A stretch of DNA of 64,000 nt, from positions 916,001-980,000 of the forward strand of contig NC_015380.1 of NCBI RefSeq assembly GCF_000195085.1. Reading direction: 5' to 3'. Origin of the DNA: Candidatus Pelagibacter sp. IMCC9063. GTDB taxonomy: Bacteria; Pseudomonadota; Alphaproteobacteria; Pelagibacterales; Pelagibacteraceae. The number at the start of each line of letters is the position of its first letter. Positions within the stretch are counted from its first letter, which is position 1. Position numbers and translations under genes: made by a program. Shown piece after piece: positions 9,631-19,496 of the stretch. The notes below the pieces were generated by a model, which was not told the origin of the DNA, ran no database searches, and worked only from the letters and a program-made list of their open reading frames with translations.

Positions 9631-10738
9631 AAAAAAAATATTTATTTTAACGGGTGAATCTTCAGGTGATAAGCTAGCATCTAATATAATTCCTTATTTT
9701 AATAGTAAAAATTTTTATATTACAGCTATTGGATCTAACCATATTAAAAAAAAAGGCGTTAAATTACTTTTTAATTCAAAAGAAATATCTGTGATGGGTT
9801 TTGTCGATGTTTTAAAAAAAGTTTTTTTTCTAAAAAAAAAAATAAACTTAACAATTAGTTATCTTTTAAAATTTAAACCTGATGTTATTTTTTCTATTGA
9901 TTCTCCAGATTTTAGCTTTCGTGTTCACAGTGTGATTAAAAAAAAATTACCACAAACTAAAATAGTTCATTTCGTAGCTCCAACGATTTGGGTTTGGAGA
10001 GAGAGAAGGGTGTTAGTTTTTCGAGAGTTTTTAGATCATTTGTTATTACTCTTTCCATTTGAAGCACCATTATTTAGTAAATGGAAGATGAAAAATACAT
10101 ATGTGGGTCATCCTTTTTTTGAAAAAAAAATTATTTATAAAAAATTCCCAATCAATTTAGAAAAAAAAATTATTACCCTTTGTCCTGGCAGTAGAACTTC
10201 TGAAATTAAGACTTTTATGCCAATATTTATAGAGCTTATTAAAGAAATTAATTTTAGGTATCCTGATATTTTTTTATTTCACTTTCCAATTTCTTTTGAG
10301 CATGCCAAAACTATAAAAAATTTTTTACCCTCAAAAATTTCTTTTTTTATCTCATCTACAGAAGATAAAAAAAATTTTTATATAAAAAAGTCTATTTTAT
10401 CTGTAGCTAAATCTGGAACTATTTCTTTAGATATTTGTAAAAACAAATCTCCATTAATTACTATTTTCAAAACTTCGTGGTTTAATTATTTTTTAATTAA
10501 GCCATTTGTGAAAGTTAAATTTGCAAATATTGTTAATATAATCGCTAATAAAGAATTAATACCAGAATTGATCCAATCTGATTGCAATGTTTCAAGTATT
10601 TTTAAAAAAGTTTCTTTGTTTATTGAAAATAAAGAACTAAGAAATCTTAATGTCTCTAATTATCAAAAAATAATAAAAAAGATTACGAAAAATAACTCTA
10701 GTAAACTAATTGCCCAAACAGTGAAAGGTTATCTTTAA
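9627..10738 (+). CDS. lpxB: Lipid-A-disaccharide synthase, start disturbed at A9 run
   Basis: LpxB condenses UDP-diacylglucosamine with lipid X to form the lipid A disaccharide. The conserved N-terminus ([20 protein letters not shown]) is in the frame of the body, but that frame has no ATG, GTG or TTG ahead of it. A TTG at 9627, overlapping the lpxI stop, is one base out of frame across an A9 run (9630-9638). Either one A is missing (370 residues) or translation starts at the rare ATT at 9626. Body motifs include [46 protein letters not shown] and [12 protein letters not shown]. It converges with gltA with a 4-base overlap. Confidence 0.85.
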
Positions 10739-12024
10739 CTACGGTCTTTTAATTCTAAAAACTTTCTAGGTTTTTCACCAATATATAGTTGTCTCGGTCG
10801 ACCTATTCTGTTTTTTGGATCAAGATACATTTCTTTCCAGTGTGCTATCCAACCAGCTGTCCTTGCCACTGCAAATAAGGGGGTAAACATTGTAGAAGGA
10901 AATCCCATGGCATTCAGTGTTATTCCAGAATAAAAATCAATATTTGGATAAAGTTTTTTTTCAATAAAATAATCATCTTTCAATGCAATTTTTTCAAGTT
11001 CAAGAGCAACTTGTAAAATCTTGTCGTCTTTTTTTCCTATTTCAGAGAGAACTTCGTGGCAAGTTTTTTGCATGACTTTAGCCCTAGGGTCATAATTTTT
11101 ATATACTCTGTGACCAAACCCCATTAACTTAAATGGATCATTTTTATCTTTGGCTTTTTCTATAAATTTTGGAATATTTTTAACATCTCCAATTTCTCTT
11201 AGCATATTTAATGCAGCTTCATTAGCACCACCATGCAAAGGTCCCCACAAAGAAGTAAATCCAGATGATATAGAGGCAAAAGGATTGACACCAGAGGACG
11301 CTGCTAATCTAACAGTAGATGTTGATGCGTTCTGTTCATGATCGGCATGAAGAATAAATATTTTATCCAAGGCTCTAGACAAAACTTTGTTAATTTTGTA
11401 TTTTTCTGCTGGAACACCAAAAGTCATCTGAAGAAAGTTTTCAGAATAATCTAAAGAATTGTCAGGGTATATAAATGGCTGACCTATTGAATATTTATAA
11501 GCCATAGCTGCAAGAGTAGGAACTTTTGCTATCATACGTCTTGCTGCAATTTTTCTTTGATCTAAATCATTTACATCAGTAGAGTCAGGATAAAAAGCTG
11601 ACATAGCAGCCACCACAGATGTTAATATGGCCATTGGATGAGAGCCTCTTCTAAATCCATTGAAAAAACTTTTCATTTGTTCATGTACCATTGTGTGGTT
11701 TTTGATTGCCTCTGAATACTCAAACCACTCATCTTTTGTTGGTAATGAGCCATTCCATAGCAAGTGCACAACCTCTAAAAAAGTACTTTTTTCTGCTAGT
11801 TCATCCATCGGGTAGCCTCGATAGTAGCATTCGCCCTTATCTCCATCTATGTAGGTAATTGAAGATTCGCAGCTTGCCGTTGATGTAAAGCCAGGATCGA
11901 TCGTAAAGTTGTTTGTTAGTGCATATAACTTTGTGATGTCTATGGTGTCTGGTCCAACTGTTCCTTCAAGAACAGGAAAATCATAATTTTTACCGTCAAT
12001 AGATATAGTGGCTTTCTTATTCAT
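10735..12024 (-). CDS. gltA: Citrate synthase (type II, hexameric family)
   Basis: Citrate synthase condenses oxaloacetate and acetyl-CoA at the entry of the TCA cycle. The 429-residue protein matches the long Gram-negative type II form, starting with [20 protein letters not shown], the substrate-binding beta-sheet domain. It has the signature region [14 protein letters not shown] (catalytic His) and [14 protein letters not shown], and the C-terminal [20 protein letters not shown] with GRPRQLY. It is the last gene of the lexA-gltX-gltA group, 41 bases after gltX. Confidence 0.97.
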   Translation of the reverse strand: MNKKATISIDGKNYDFPVLEGTVGPDTIDITKLYALTNNFTIDPGFTSTASCESSITYIDGDKGECYYRGYPMDELAEKSTFLEVVHLLWNGSLPTKDEWFEYSEAIKNHTMVHEQMKSFFNGFRRGSHPMAILTSVVAAMSAFYPDSTDVNDLDQRKIAARRMIAKVPTLAAMAYKYSIGQPFIYPDNSLDYSENFLQMTFGVPAEKYKINKVLSRALDKIFILHADHEQNASTSTVRLAASSGVNPFASISSGFTSLWGPLHGGANEAALNMLREIGDVKNIPKFIEKAKDKNDPFKLMGFGHRVYKNYDPRAKVMQKTCHEVLSEIGKKDDKILQVALELEKIALKDDYFIEKKLYPNIDFYSGITLNAMGFPSTMFTPLFAVARTAGWIAHWKEMYLDPKNRIGRPRQLYIGEKPRKFLELKDRS

Positions 12025-12065
12025 AAGATGGGTCTAAATATCAGCTTTGCTTAAAAATGTCTATT

Positions 12066-13442
12066 TCAAAGATACAAGGATATTCTTCTTTTTACCTCAC
12101 CAATCCCAAGAGATTGAATAATATCTGTAATGGATGGGGCAAATTTAGTTCCTGTTAAAACAATTCTTATAGGTTGTCCAAAATCTTTAAATTTAATTTT
12201 TTCTTCTACAATAACTTCATCAATAATAGCTTTTATTTTTTCAACATTACTGTCGGAAACTTTATCTATTTTTTGTAAAAAAAGCTGAATTATTTTTTTT
12301 TCATTTTCTGAAATTAGGTCGCTGAATTCAATTTTTTTGTAATTAAAAATAAATTTAGCATTTTCATAAATATTTTCTAAAGTCTTTGCTTTATTTAAGA
12401 AGACTAAGAAATTATCTTCAATTTTTTTAAGGAACTCTTTGTCGATAGGATCTTTAAATTTTTTAGTATAATCACAGAAATTTTCAAATATTTTTTTTCT
12501 ATCAGAATTCTTCATATAAGTTTCGTTAATTGATAAAATTCTGTCCATATCTAATTTAGAGGGTGATTTTCCCACTCCATCTAAATTAAATAGTTTGATA
12601 CTCTCTTCTAAAGAAAAAATTTCCTTGTCTTTGTGGGACCATCCAAGTCTTAAAAGATAGTTTCTTAGGCTCTCTGGCAAAATGCCTATTTTTTCATAAT
12701 CTTCAACAGTTGCAGCACCGTCTCTCTTGGATAGCTTTTTCCCTTCTTTTGAATGAATTAAAGGGATATGTGCATATCTAGGAACAGGCCACTCCATAGC
12801 CTTAAATATTTGAGTTTGCTTAAACGTATTTATTTTATGATCATCACCTCTAATCACGTGTGTTATATTCATTAAAAAATCATCTACAGATGCAGAAAGT
12901 TGGTAAGTTGGCGTTCCGTCAGTTCTTACAATAACAAAGTCTTCAATAGTAGAATTGGAAATAGTAATTTTCCCTTGAACCAAATCATCCAATTCTTCTG
13001 TTCCAATTTGATTTGATTTGAATCTTATTATGAAAGGTCTTTTTGCCTCTCCTTTGTTTCGGCATTTTCCACTATAAATATATGGTAGATTTTTTTCTCT
13101 AGAACTTTTTTTTTCTTGCTCCAATTCTTCTGTGGTGCAGTAGCATTTATAAGCGCTGCTATTTTTAAGTAACGTCTCGGCAATTTCTATATGTTTTTTT
13201 AAGTTTAAACTTTGACTAAATGGTTTTTCATCTGGATTGATACCTAGCCAATCCAAAGTGTCCAAAATCTGTTTTTCATATTCTTTTTTTGACCTTTCTT
13301 TATCAGTGTCCTCAATTCTTAATAGACATTTTCCCTCATGGTTTTTTGCAAAAAGCCAATTGAATAGAGCAGTACGTGCGCCACCTATGTGCAAAGGACC
13401 AGTAGGAGAGGGTGCGAATCGAACTACAATTTTATTATTCAT
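12066..13442 (-). CDS. gltX: Glutamate-tRNA ligase
   Basis: GluRS charges tRNA-Glu and, in alphaproteobacteria, often tRNA-Gln for later amidation. Class I signatures are clear: the HIGH box in FAPSPTGPLHIGGARTALFN at the N-terminus and the KMSKS-equivalent KKLSKRDGA, preceded by VIRGDDHKINTFKQ. The 458-residue protein is of normal length. It follows lexA by 25 bases and precedes gltA, a neighbourhood common in this class. Confidence 0.96.
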   Translation of the reverse strand: MNNKIVVRFAPSPTGPLHIGGARTALFNWLFAKNHEGKCLLRIEDTDKERSKKEYEKQILDTLDWLGINPDEKPFSQSLNLKKHIEIAETLLKNSSAYKCYCTTEELEQEKKSSREKNLPYIYSGKCRNKGEAKRPFIIRFKSNQIGTEELDDLVQGKITISNSTIEDFVIVRTDGTPTYQLSASVDDFLMNITHVIRGDDHKINTFKQTQIFKAMEWPVPRYAHIPLIHSKEGKKLSKRDGAATVEDYEKIGILPESLRNYLLRLGWSHKDKEIFSLEESIKLFNLDGVGKSPSKLDMDRILSINETYMKNSDRKKIFENFCDYTKKFKDPIDKEFLKKIEDNFLVFLNKAKTLENIYENAKFIFNYKKIEFSDLISENEKKIIQLFLQKIDKVSDSNVEKIKAIIDEVIVEEKIKFKDFGQPIRIVLTGTKFAPSITDIIQSLGIGEVKRRISLYL

Positions 13443-13467
13443 CAGTAGTGTTGTTTACACTAACTGA

Positions 13468-14141
13468 TTAAAAGTTTCTATAAAGAGAGCTTAAAACGCC
13501 TTGAATTTTTATTCTTTCAGGGCCGAATATTCTAGTTTCGTACGCCGGATTGGCACTTTCAAGAGCGATTGCATTAGACTTCTTTCGATACCTCTTTAGA
13601 GTAGCTTCGTGATTATCGATTAAAGCCACTACAATTTTTCCATTTTCTGCAGTGCTTGTTTTTTTAATTATTACAGTATCTCCATCATGAATTCCCGCGT
13701 CGATCATAGAATCTCCTTCTACTTTCAGTGCGTAAAAATCATCTGGGTTTTTCGTTCCAGGAGGACACGGTATATCCTCATGGTGCTCTTCAATTGCCTC
13801 AATAGGTAAGCCCGCTGCAATTTTTCCAATTAAAGGAATAAAATTTTCTTTTGTTTTTTTAACATCATCAAGTCCACCCTTAATCAAACTTGGGGTAAAA
13901 TTGTTAAAAAGGTCTTTTACGCTAGCATTTTCAGGAAGTTTTACCACCTCTAACGCTCTTGCTTTATGAGCTAGTCTTTTAATAAAGCCACGCTCTTCTA
14001 AAGCAGAAATAAGTCTATGAATCCCAGATTTTGACTTCAATGATAACGACTTTCTCATCTCATCGTAAGAGGGTGAGACACCATCACTTTTCAACTTCTC
14101 GTTGATATAAACTAATAAATTTTTTGTTTTTTTGTAAGCAT
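13468..14141 (-). CDS. lexA: LexA repressor, frameshifted near its start at an A6 run
   Basis: LexA represses SOS genes and self-cleaves when RecA is activated. The winged-helix part has KSKSGIHRLISALEERGFIK, followed by the S24 peptidase-like domain with the serine block VEGDSMIDAGIHDGDTVII and the lysine strand KIVVALIDNHEATLKRY. The body frame reaches upstream only to a TTG at 14148, inside a LexA operator, giving an unnatural MFYAYKKTKN start. The ATG at 14141 encodes the canonical LexA N-terminus MLTKKQK but is one base out of frame. One extra A in the A6 run (14120-14125 on the minus strand) yields MLTKKQKNLLVYINEKL and a 224-residue protein. Confidence 0.88.
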
Positions 14142-14142
14142 A

Positions 14143-14178
14143 GAACAAAACCTGTACAAATATGTTCTACAAGTGTTC
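14143..14178 (-). promoter_or_regulatory. Pair of LexA (SOS) boxes upstream of lexA
   Basis: Bases 14164-14178 form a perfect GTTC-N7-GTTC direct repeat, the alphaproteobacterial LexA operator. A second copy with one mismatch lies at 14143-14157, reading GTAC-N7-GTTC on the minus strand, directly before the proposed lexA ATG at 14141. Two boxes in the 80-base gap between trpC and lexA support autoregulation of lexA and probably co-regulation of gltX and gltA. Confidence 0.8.
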
Positions 14179-14221
14179 TTAATTTTTTACAATAGATTAT
14201 TATTATTGGTATACAACAATT

Positions 14222-15006
14222 CTAGGCGATCAATTCTTTCATTTTATCATAAATTGACGGTGATCTGATGAGTGATTCACCAACAAGAAAATTTGAAATT
14301 TTGGTTTTTTCAAAAATATAATTGATATCCTCTTTGTTATTAATGCCACTTTCGCAAATTAATGTTTTTTCACCCAAGTTAAAAGTTTTACAAATATTTA
14401 CTGTTGTCTTTAGATCTGTTTCAAAACTTTTTAAATTCCTGTTGTTAATTCCTATGATTGCATTTTCAAATTTGATTGCACGTTCCATTTCATCCTCATC
14501 ATGAACTTCAATAATACAATCCAAACCACATTCCATAGCAGCATCGTAGAGATTTAAAACTAGTTCATCATTAGATGATTTTAGAATAATTAAAATACAA
14601 TCTGCTCCAATCATAGAAGCTTCGTAAACTTGATAAGGGTCAATAAAAAAATCTTTACAAAGAATAGGTAGGTTAATTTTTTTTTTATATCCTGAAGATA
14701 TTTTTTACTACCAAGGAAATAATTTTTTTCAGTTAGAACGGATAGGCATGCGGCACCAGATTCAAGATATTGATTTGCAATACTAAGGTGATCAAAGTCA
14801 TTAACAAATACACCCTTAGAAGGACTAGCCTTTTTTACCTCTGCTATAATTGCAATTTTCTTCTGTTCTTTAAATTTATTTAGCTGTTTTTTAAAATTGA
14901 AATTATTTTTGTTAATAGAATTTTTTACTTCGCTTAGAGGAAGTTTTTTTTTATCTTCAATTATCTCTAATCTTTTTTTAACTATAATTTTATCTAATAT
15001 ATTCAT
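14222..15006 (-). CDS. trpC: Indole-3-glycerol phosphate synthase, frameshifted at A10
   Basis: TrpC closes the indole ring in tryptophan synthesis. The N-terminal part (15006 downwards) has ILDKIIVKKRLEI, the catalytic-lysine strand IIAEVKKASPSKG and CLSVLTEKNYFLGS. The C-terminal part has IGADCILIILK, CIIEVHDEDEME, IGINNRNLKSFE and the phosphate-binding ESGINNKEDI. The frames meet at an A10 run on the coding strand (14677-14686). One more A gives IKKKINLPILCKDFFIDPYQ, exactly the expected family sequence, and a 261-residue enzyme. It overlaps trpD by ATGA. Confidence 0.9.
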
Positions 15007-16001
15007 ATTTTCAATTCTTTGTATTTCTTCATCACCGAACCATTAAGAATATGACTTTTGACTTTTTTATAAGCAGACAAAAGATCAGTTTCCTGATTCA
15101 TAACCATTAATCCAGCTGCACTATTCAAGGAAACAATCTCTAAAAATGCGCTTTCTTTTCCTTCAAACAGCTCAATAATTTTACTTGCATTGTATTCTGC
15201 ATCACCACCAACTATATCTTTAAATTCATAATTTTTTTCTAAAAAATCTCTTGGTTCTATTGTAAATTTCCTTAAGTCTTTCTTGTTAATTTCAATCACC
15301 TCTGTTTTTGCGAAAATAGAGATTTCATCAAGACCATCATGGCTATGAAAAACCCAAGCTTTTTTTGCACCTAATTTTAAAATACTCTCAGAATAAGCGC
15401 TCAATAGTTCTTTAGCATAGATACCAATGCACTGAAATTTTGCATTAGCAGGGTTACAGAGTGGCCCAAGTAGATTAAATATTGTTCTTCTGCCTAATTT
15501 TTTTCTTACACCTGCAACATTTTTCATTGCTGAATGGTAGTGCGGTGCAAACATAAATCCAAACTGATGTTGTTGAATGCTTTTTTTTACCTGGTCTGGA
15601 TTTTTTAATATATTGATGTTGAGTTTTTCCAAAACATCAGCTGACCCAGACTTCGAGGTTAAGGCTTTGTTACCATGCTTTGCTACATTTATATTCATAC
15701 TGGCAAGCACAATAGATGCGGCAGTCGAGATATTTAAGGTGTGTTTTCCGTCCCCACCTGTACCACACATGTCTAAAACATCCTCTTCCAAAGTTACTTT
15801 TAAAGATTTTTCTCTTAATATTGAGGCCCCACCGGTTATTTCGTCAGAGACCTCACCTTTATCAGCCAAGCCCAATAGAATAGTGCCAATCTGTTCATCA
15901 TTGTATTCAGAGTTCATTATCTTGCGAAATAAAAATTGCGTCTCTCCTATGGTTAAATTTTTCTTATCAGCTAGTTTTTTAATTAATTCCTCGTAATTCA
16001 T
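15003..16001 (-). CDS. trpD: Anthranilate phosphoribosyltransferase
   Basis: TrpD transfers phosphoribose from PRPP to anthranilate in tryptophan synthesis. The 332-residue protein has the glycine-rich PRPP loop DMCGTGGDGKHTLNISTAAS, the KHGNKALTSKSGSADVLE block, FMFAPHYHSAMKNVAGVRKK and FNLLGPLCNPA. The C-terminal GLDEISIFAKT segment is also typical. Length and motif order are normal. It sits between trpG and trpC, overlapping trpC by four bases. Confidence 0.96.
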   Translation of the reverse strand: MNYEELIKKLADKKNLTIGETQFLFRKIMNSEYNDEQIGTILLGLADKGEVSDEITGGASILREKSLKVTLEEDVLDMCGTGGDGKHTLNISTAASIVLASMNINVAKHGNKALTSKSGSADVLEKLNINILKNPDQVKKSIQQHQFGFMFAPHYHSAMKNVAGVRKKLGRRTIFNLLGPLCNPANAKFQCIGIYAKELLSAYSESILKLGAKKAWVFHSHDGLDEISIFAKTEVIEINKKDLRKFTIEPRDFLEKNYEFKDIVGGDAEYNASKIIELFEGKESAFLEIVSLNSAAGLMVMNQETDLLSAYKKVKSHILNGSVMKKYKELKI

Positions 16002-16009
16002 ATAAATAG

Positions 16010-16572
16010 TTAGTTTTTTAAAAAGTTTTTTATAATTTTTTTCCCAAATGTGGTTTTAATACTTTCAGGATGAAATTGTATCCCATGTACATCAAATTTT
16101 CTATGCGACAAACCCATTATCACATTGTCATCAGTCATGGCTGTAACTTTTAGTGAAGCTGGTATTTTTTTTGGATCAGCTACCAGGCTATGATATCTAG
16201 TTGCTGTAATGAGCTTTGGTATATTAGTAAAAATTTTTGATGAAAATGTTTTTATACTACTTGTTTTTCCATGCATTATTTTTTTTGCTTTAATAATTTT
16301 TCCACCAAAAGCTTGTGCTATTATTTGGTGACCAAGACAAATACCAAAAATGGGTTTTTTTTAAAATATTGATCAACAACTTCTAGGCAAAGACCTGCAC
16401 GATTAGGATTCCCTGGACCAGGAGAGATCACAATTTTATCAAATTTTTTTAATTGGCTAACTTGAAATTTATCATTTCTAGCAACTGTCACACTGCAACC
16501 TAGTTCAGAAAAATAATGAAATACATTGTATGTAAAACTGTCATAGTTATCTATGAGGAAAATTTTAATCAT
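16010..16572 (-). CDS. trpG: Anthranilate synthase glutamine amidotransferase subunit, frameshifted at A8
   Basis: TrpG supplies ammonia from glutamine to TrpE for anthranilate synthesis. The N-terminal half has IDNYDSFTYNVFHYF and IVISPGPGNP. The other frame continues with the nucleophile region PIFGICLGHQIIAQAFGGK, then ATRYHSLVAD and the catalytic His/Glu block GIQFHPES. The junction is an A8 run on the coding strand (16355-16362). One more A restores 187 residues, normal for stand-alone TrpG. Its ATG overlaps the trpE stop by one base, consistent with coupled expression of the two subunits. Confidence 0.9.
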
Positions 16573-18017
16573 TATTTAGATGCCTCAATTAACGCTTTAG
16601 CTTTATTTAATGTTTCTTGATATTCTTTTTCGGGGTTACTATCCGCCACTATTCCAGCGCCAGCCTGAATATAAACTTTGTTATTTTTCACAATTGCAGT
16701 TCTTAAAGCTATGCAGGTATCCATGTTATTTTTTGGGGAAAAGTAGCCAATGCCACCAGCGTAAAGTTTACGCTTACTTTTTTCAAGGCTATCTATTATT
16801 TCCATAGCTCTAATTTTTGGAGCTCCAGAAACAGTTCCAGCTGGAAAGCCAGACATTAAAACATCAATTAAAGAGGAGTTTTTCTTAAGAGTTCCAGTAA
16901 CATTTGAGACAATATGCATTACATGAGAGTATTTTTCAATTTTGAACTGACTATCAACTTCAACCGTACCCGTTTCTGAGAATTTACCAACATCATTTCT
17001 GCCAAGATCTAGGAGCATTAAATGTTCAGAAATTTCTTTAGGGTCAGCCAAAAGCTCTTTTTGTAAAGAATTGTCTTTTTGCTTATTTTTTCCCCTAGGT
17101 CTTGTTCCTGCTATAGGTCTGATAGTAATCTTATTGTCTTTGACACGAACTAAGATTTCAGGACTACTACCAACAATTTGAAAATCATCATAGTTAATAA
17201 AGTATAAAAAAGGAGATGGGTTAGTTTTCCTAATTTTTTTATATATTTCTAAAGGTTTTTTTTGAAGCTTGGCTTCAAATCGTTGGCTCAAAACTACTTG
17301 AAAAATGTCACCTAATTCTATGTGTTTTTTTGCTATAGAAACATTTTTTTTAAACTGCTTTTTTGAAGTATTGCTTTTTACTATTATTTTTTTTAATTCC
17401 TTTTTATTTTTTTTAGCAATTATTTTTTTAGAAGAATCTTTGATAATTTTTTTTAATTCTTTAATATTTTTATTATAATTTAATTCAGAGCATTTTTTTA
17501 AATTGTATTCACAAGATATAAAAAAAAGTTTTTTTTTAAAGTTATCATGAATAATAATTTTTTTGGGTCTTTGTAGCCTAATATCTGGTATTTTAAGATC
17601 ATCCTTATTTTGATTTGGAATCTTTTCCACAAATCTTATGGTATCATAGCCAAAATAACCAACTAGCATTAAAGCCATAGGAGGTAAATTTTTTGGTAAA
17701 TCGTAATCAAAATTCTTTATTAATTTTTTTAAATACGAGTAGACATTGGTTGTTTTAATTTTTTTTTTATTTATGAACAGTGAGTTGTTTTTAACTTCGT
17801 ATATTTTATCTGAGTCATATCCAAAAATGGTATAGCGTCCACGATGAATAGCTTTTTCGACTGATTCAAATATAAAACTATTTTTCTTACTTAGGATATT
17901 TTCAATTAAAGTCTCAATTTTAGACGGCTCTGAATTGTGCTCTGTGGAGTAAACTAGAGATATTTTGTTTTTTTTAAAATTATCTTTGTAAGTTTTGTAA
18001 TTACTAAACTGTAGCAT
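16572..18017 (-). CDS. trpE: Anthranilate synthase component I
   Basis: TrpE converts chorismate to anthranilate with ammonia from TrpG. The 481-residue protein has the N-terminal regulatory/chorismate-binding region, then the C-terminal chorismate-utilising domain with GDIFQVVLSQRFEA, PSPFLYFINYDDFQIVGSSP, IRPIAGTRPRGK, LGRNDVGKFS and FPAGTVSGAPKIRAMEII. The C-terminus has YAGGIGYFS and IQAGAGIVADSNPEKEYQE. It overlaps the upstream ppiD-like gene by one base, leaving no room for a leader-peptide attenuator, so the trp genes appear to be read through from the ppiD-like promoter. Confidence 0.96.
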   Translation of the reverse strand: MLQFSNYKTYKDNFKKNKISLVYSTEHNSEPSKIETLIENILSKKNSFIFESVEKAIHRGRYTIFGYDSDKIYEVKNNSLFINKKKIKTTNVYSYLKKLIKNFDYDLPKNLPPMALMLVGYFGYDTIRFVEKIPNQNKDDLKIPDIRLQRPKKIIIHDNFKKKLFFISCEYNLKKCSELNYNKNIKELKKIIKDSSKKIIAKKNKKELKKIIVKSNTSKKQFKKNVSIAKKHIELGDIFQVVLSQRFEAKLQKKPLEIYKKIRKTNPSPFLYFINYDDFQIVGSSPEILVRVKDNKITIRPIAGTRPRGKNKQKDNSLQKELLADPKEISEHLMLLDLGRNDVGKFSETGTVEVDSQFKIEKYSHVMHIVSNVTGTLKKNSSLIDVLMSGFPAGTVSGAPKIRAMEIIDSLEKSKRKLYAGGIGYFSPKNNMDTCIALRTAIVKNNKVYIQAGAGIVADSNPEKEYQETLNKAKALIEASK

Positions 18018-19450
18018 TAAAAAGAGTTTGTTATTCTATCTAAAACTTTTTGATTAATTTTTACTTTATATTTGTTATTTAGAAACTTATCAAAAGATTG
18101 CATTATTTGCTCATCAAAATTCATAGCTACCTGTCTTTCATAAAGTTTATCCATCTCATCATTAGATTTTGTCCGATCATAAGAAGTATCGATGGCTTTA
18201 ATTAGGTAGTTTTTAGGACCTTTTACTACCAACAATTCATTTTTTTTTAAATTAAATATTTGTTGAATTTGATTTGGAGAAAAAGTTTTATTTTTTTCTA
18301 GCCTATTTTTTAAATCAAGTTGCTTAACAGTTTTTTTCTTTTTCGAAATAAGCTGATCAAATAAGTTTTGCTCTTTAATTTTATTAATTAAAAAATTGGC
18401 TTTACTGTTAATATTTGTTTTTTTAATTTTATTTATGATATTTTTTTTAACTTCGTCATTTAATATTAGTGGTTTTTTCTTTACGATCTCGTTAATACCA
18501 ATTAAATAAAAGCTACCCTTAACCTCAATTAATTCTGAAGTTATTTGATCATTAAGATAAAATGATTTTTGAATAATGCTTCTATCAAAAGCTGTTGCTT
18601 TAAGTGAATTTTTAATAACTCCATCTTTATTAAACAAATCACTCTTTTTTATATTGAGAGAGAACTGAGTTGCTATGTCATCAAAGGTTCTGTTAGATAA
18701 AACCATATTTTCTATATCTGAAATGTTTTTAAAAAATAAGTCTGAACTTTGATTTGCTTCTTTATTTTGGTTTATGACTGCGTACTTTATGCTTCTTAGT
18801 TCATTGGAGTAGCTAGGTTTTTTTTTGTGGTAATCTAAAATCTCTTTTTCTGTTATATCGACATCTTCATAGAGATCCTCCAAGTTTATATAGCTTATAG
18901 AGATTTTTTTTTCAAAATAGTCTTTTACTCTTGTCGTATGGTAGGAGGTTGATATGGAGTCCAAATTTTGACTTTCTACAATTAGTTTTTTTAATAAGTT
19001 TTTTTTAAAACTTGTTTCAAAAGAGAAACTACTAATTTGATTTTTTAGTAGATACTTTTCGTATTCAGTTCTTGAAAATTTTTCATTTTTAGAAAATTCT
19101 GGAATATCTTTTATAAAATTCGACAAGGTTTTATCATTAATTATTATTTTTTCTTCTTCAGCATAAATTTCAAATATTTTCTCAGCAACCAATTGATTTA
19201 AAATTTGTATGTGGAGATTATCTTTAATGGCATCAGATACATTTTGATAATTTTTAGTTTGCAAACCGTTTCTTAATTCATTTACATAATCTTCAGAATA
19301 TATATTTTTTCCAGAAACCTCAGCAACTACATTGGTTTTGCCCGCACTAAACATGTCTCCCACACCCCATGAGGCAAAAACTGCGATTATTATAACAATC
19401 AACAATTTAACAAGTATGCTCTTGGATAATGCTACTAATTTATGTTTCAT
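18017..19450 (-). CDS. PpiD/SurA-like periplasmic folding factor (SurA_N domain protein)
   Basis: Membrane-anchored periplasmic chaperone of the PpiD type. The 477-residue protein begins with a positively charged stretch and one transmembrane helix (about 12-30, LVKLLIVIIIAVFASWGVGD), then a SurA/PpiD-type N-terminal helical domain (VVAEVSGKNIYSEDYVNEL, QILNQLVAEKIF). A degenerate parvulin-like region follows from about 205 to 330; I do not see a clear catalytic rotamase motif, so it may be chaperone-only. This gene ahead of trpE and divergent from tpiA is the usual alphaproteobacterial arrangement. Family call is firm, enzymatic activity is not. Confidence 0.82.
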   Translation of the reverse strand: MKHKLVALSKSILVKLLIVIIIAVFASWGVGDMFSAGKTNVVAEVSGKNIYSEDYVNELRNGLQTKNYQNVSDAIKDNLHIQILNQLVAEKIFEIYAEEEKIIINDKTLSNFIKDIPEFSKNEKFSRTEYEKYLLKNQISSFSFETSFKKNLLKKLIVESQNLDSISTSYHTTRVKDYFEKKISISYINLEDLYEDVDITEKEILDYHKKKPSYSNELRSIKYAVINQNKEANQSSDLFFKNISDIENMVLSNRTFDDIATQFSLNIKKSDLFNKDGVIKNSLKATAFDRSIIQKSFYLNDQITSELIEVKGSFYLIGINEIVKKKPLILNDEVKKNIINKIKKTNINSKANFLINKIKEQNLFDQLISKKKKTVKQLDLKNRLEKNKTFSPNQIQQIFNLKKNELLVVKGPKNYLIKAIDTSYDRTKSNDEMDKLYERQVAMNFDEQIMQSFDKFLNNKYKVKINQKVLDRITNSF

Positions 19451-19496
19451 ATTTATTTAGTTTAAAAATAAAGATTAATAGATTAAAAAAGTCTTT

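Noticed and set aside
14146-14148. TTG start for lexA
   Set aside because: It falls inside a LexA operator and produces a non-LexA N-terminus, while a nearby ATG encodes MLTKKQK after a one-base correction.
15577-15996. 139-codon frame antisense to trpD
   Set aside because: Shadow of trpD, proline- and serine-rich translation without recognisable features.
17380-17800. Dense poly-T stretches inside trpE as possible repeats or terminators
   Set aside because: They are lysine codon runs of trpE read on the opposite strand; the frame is intact through them.
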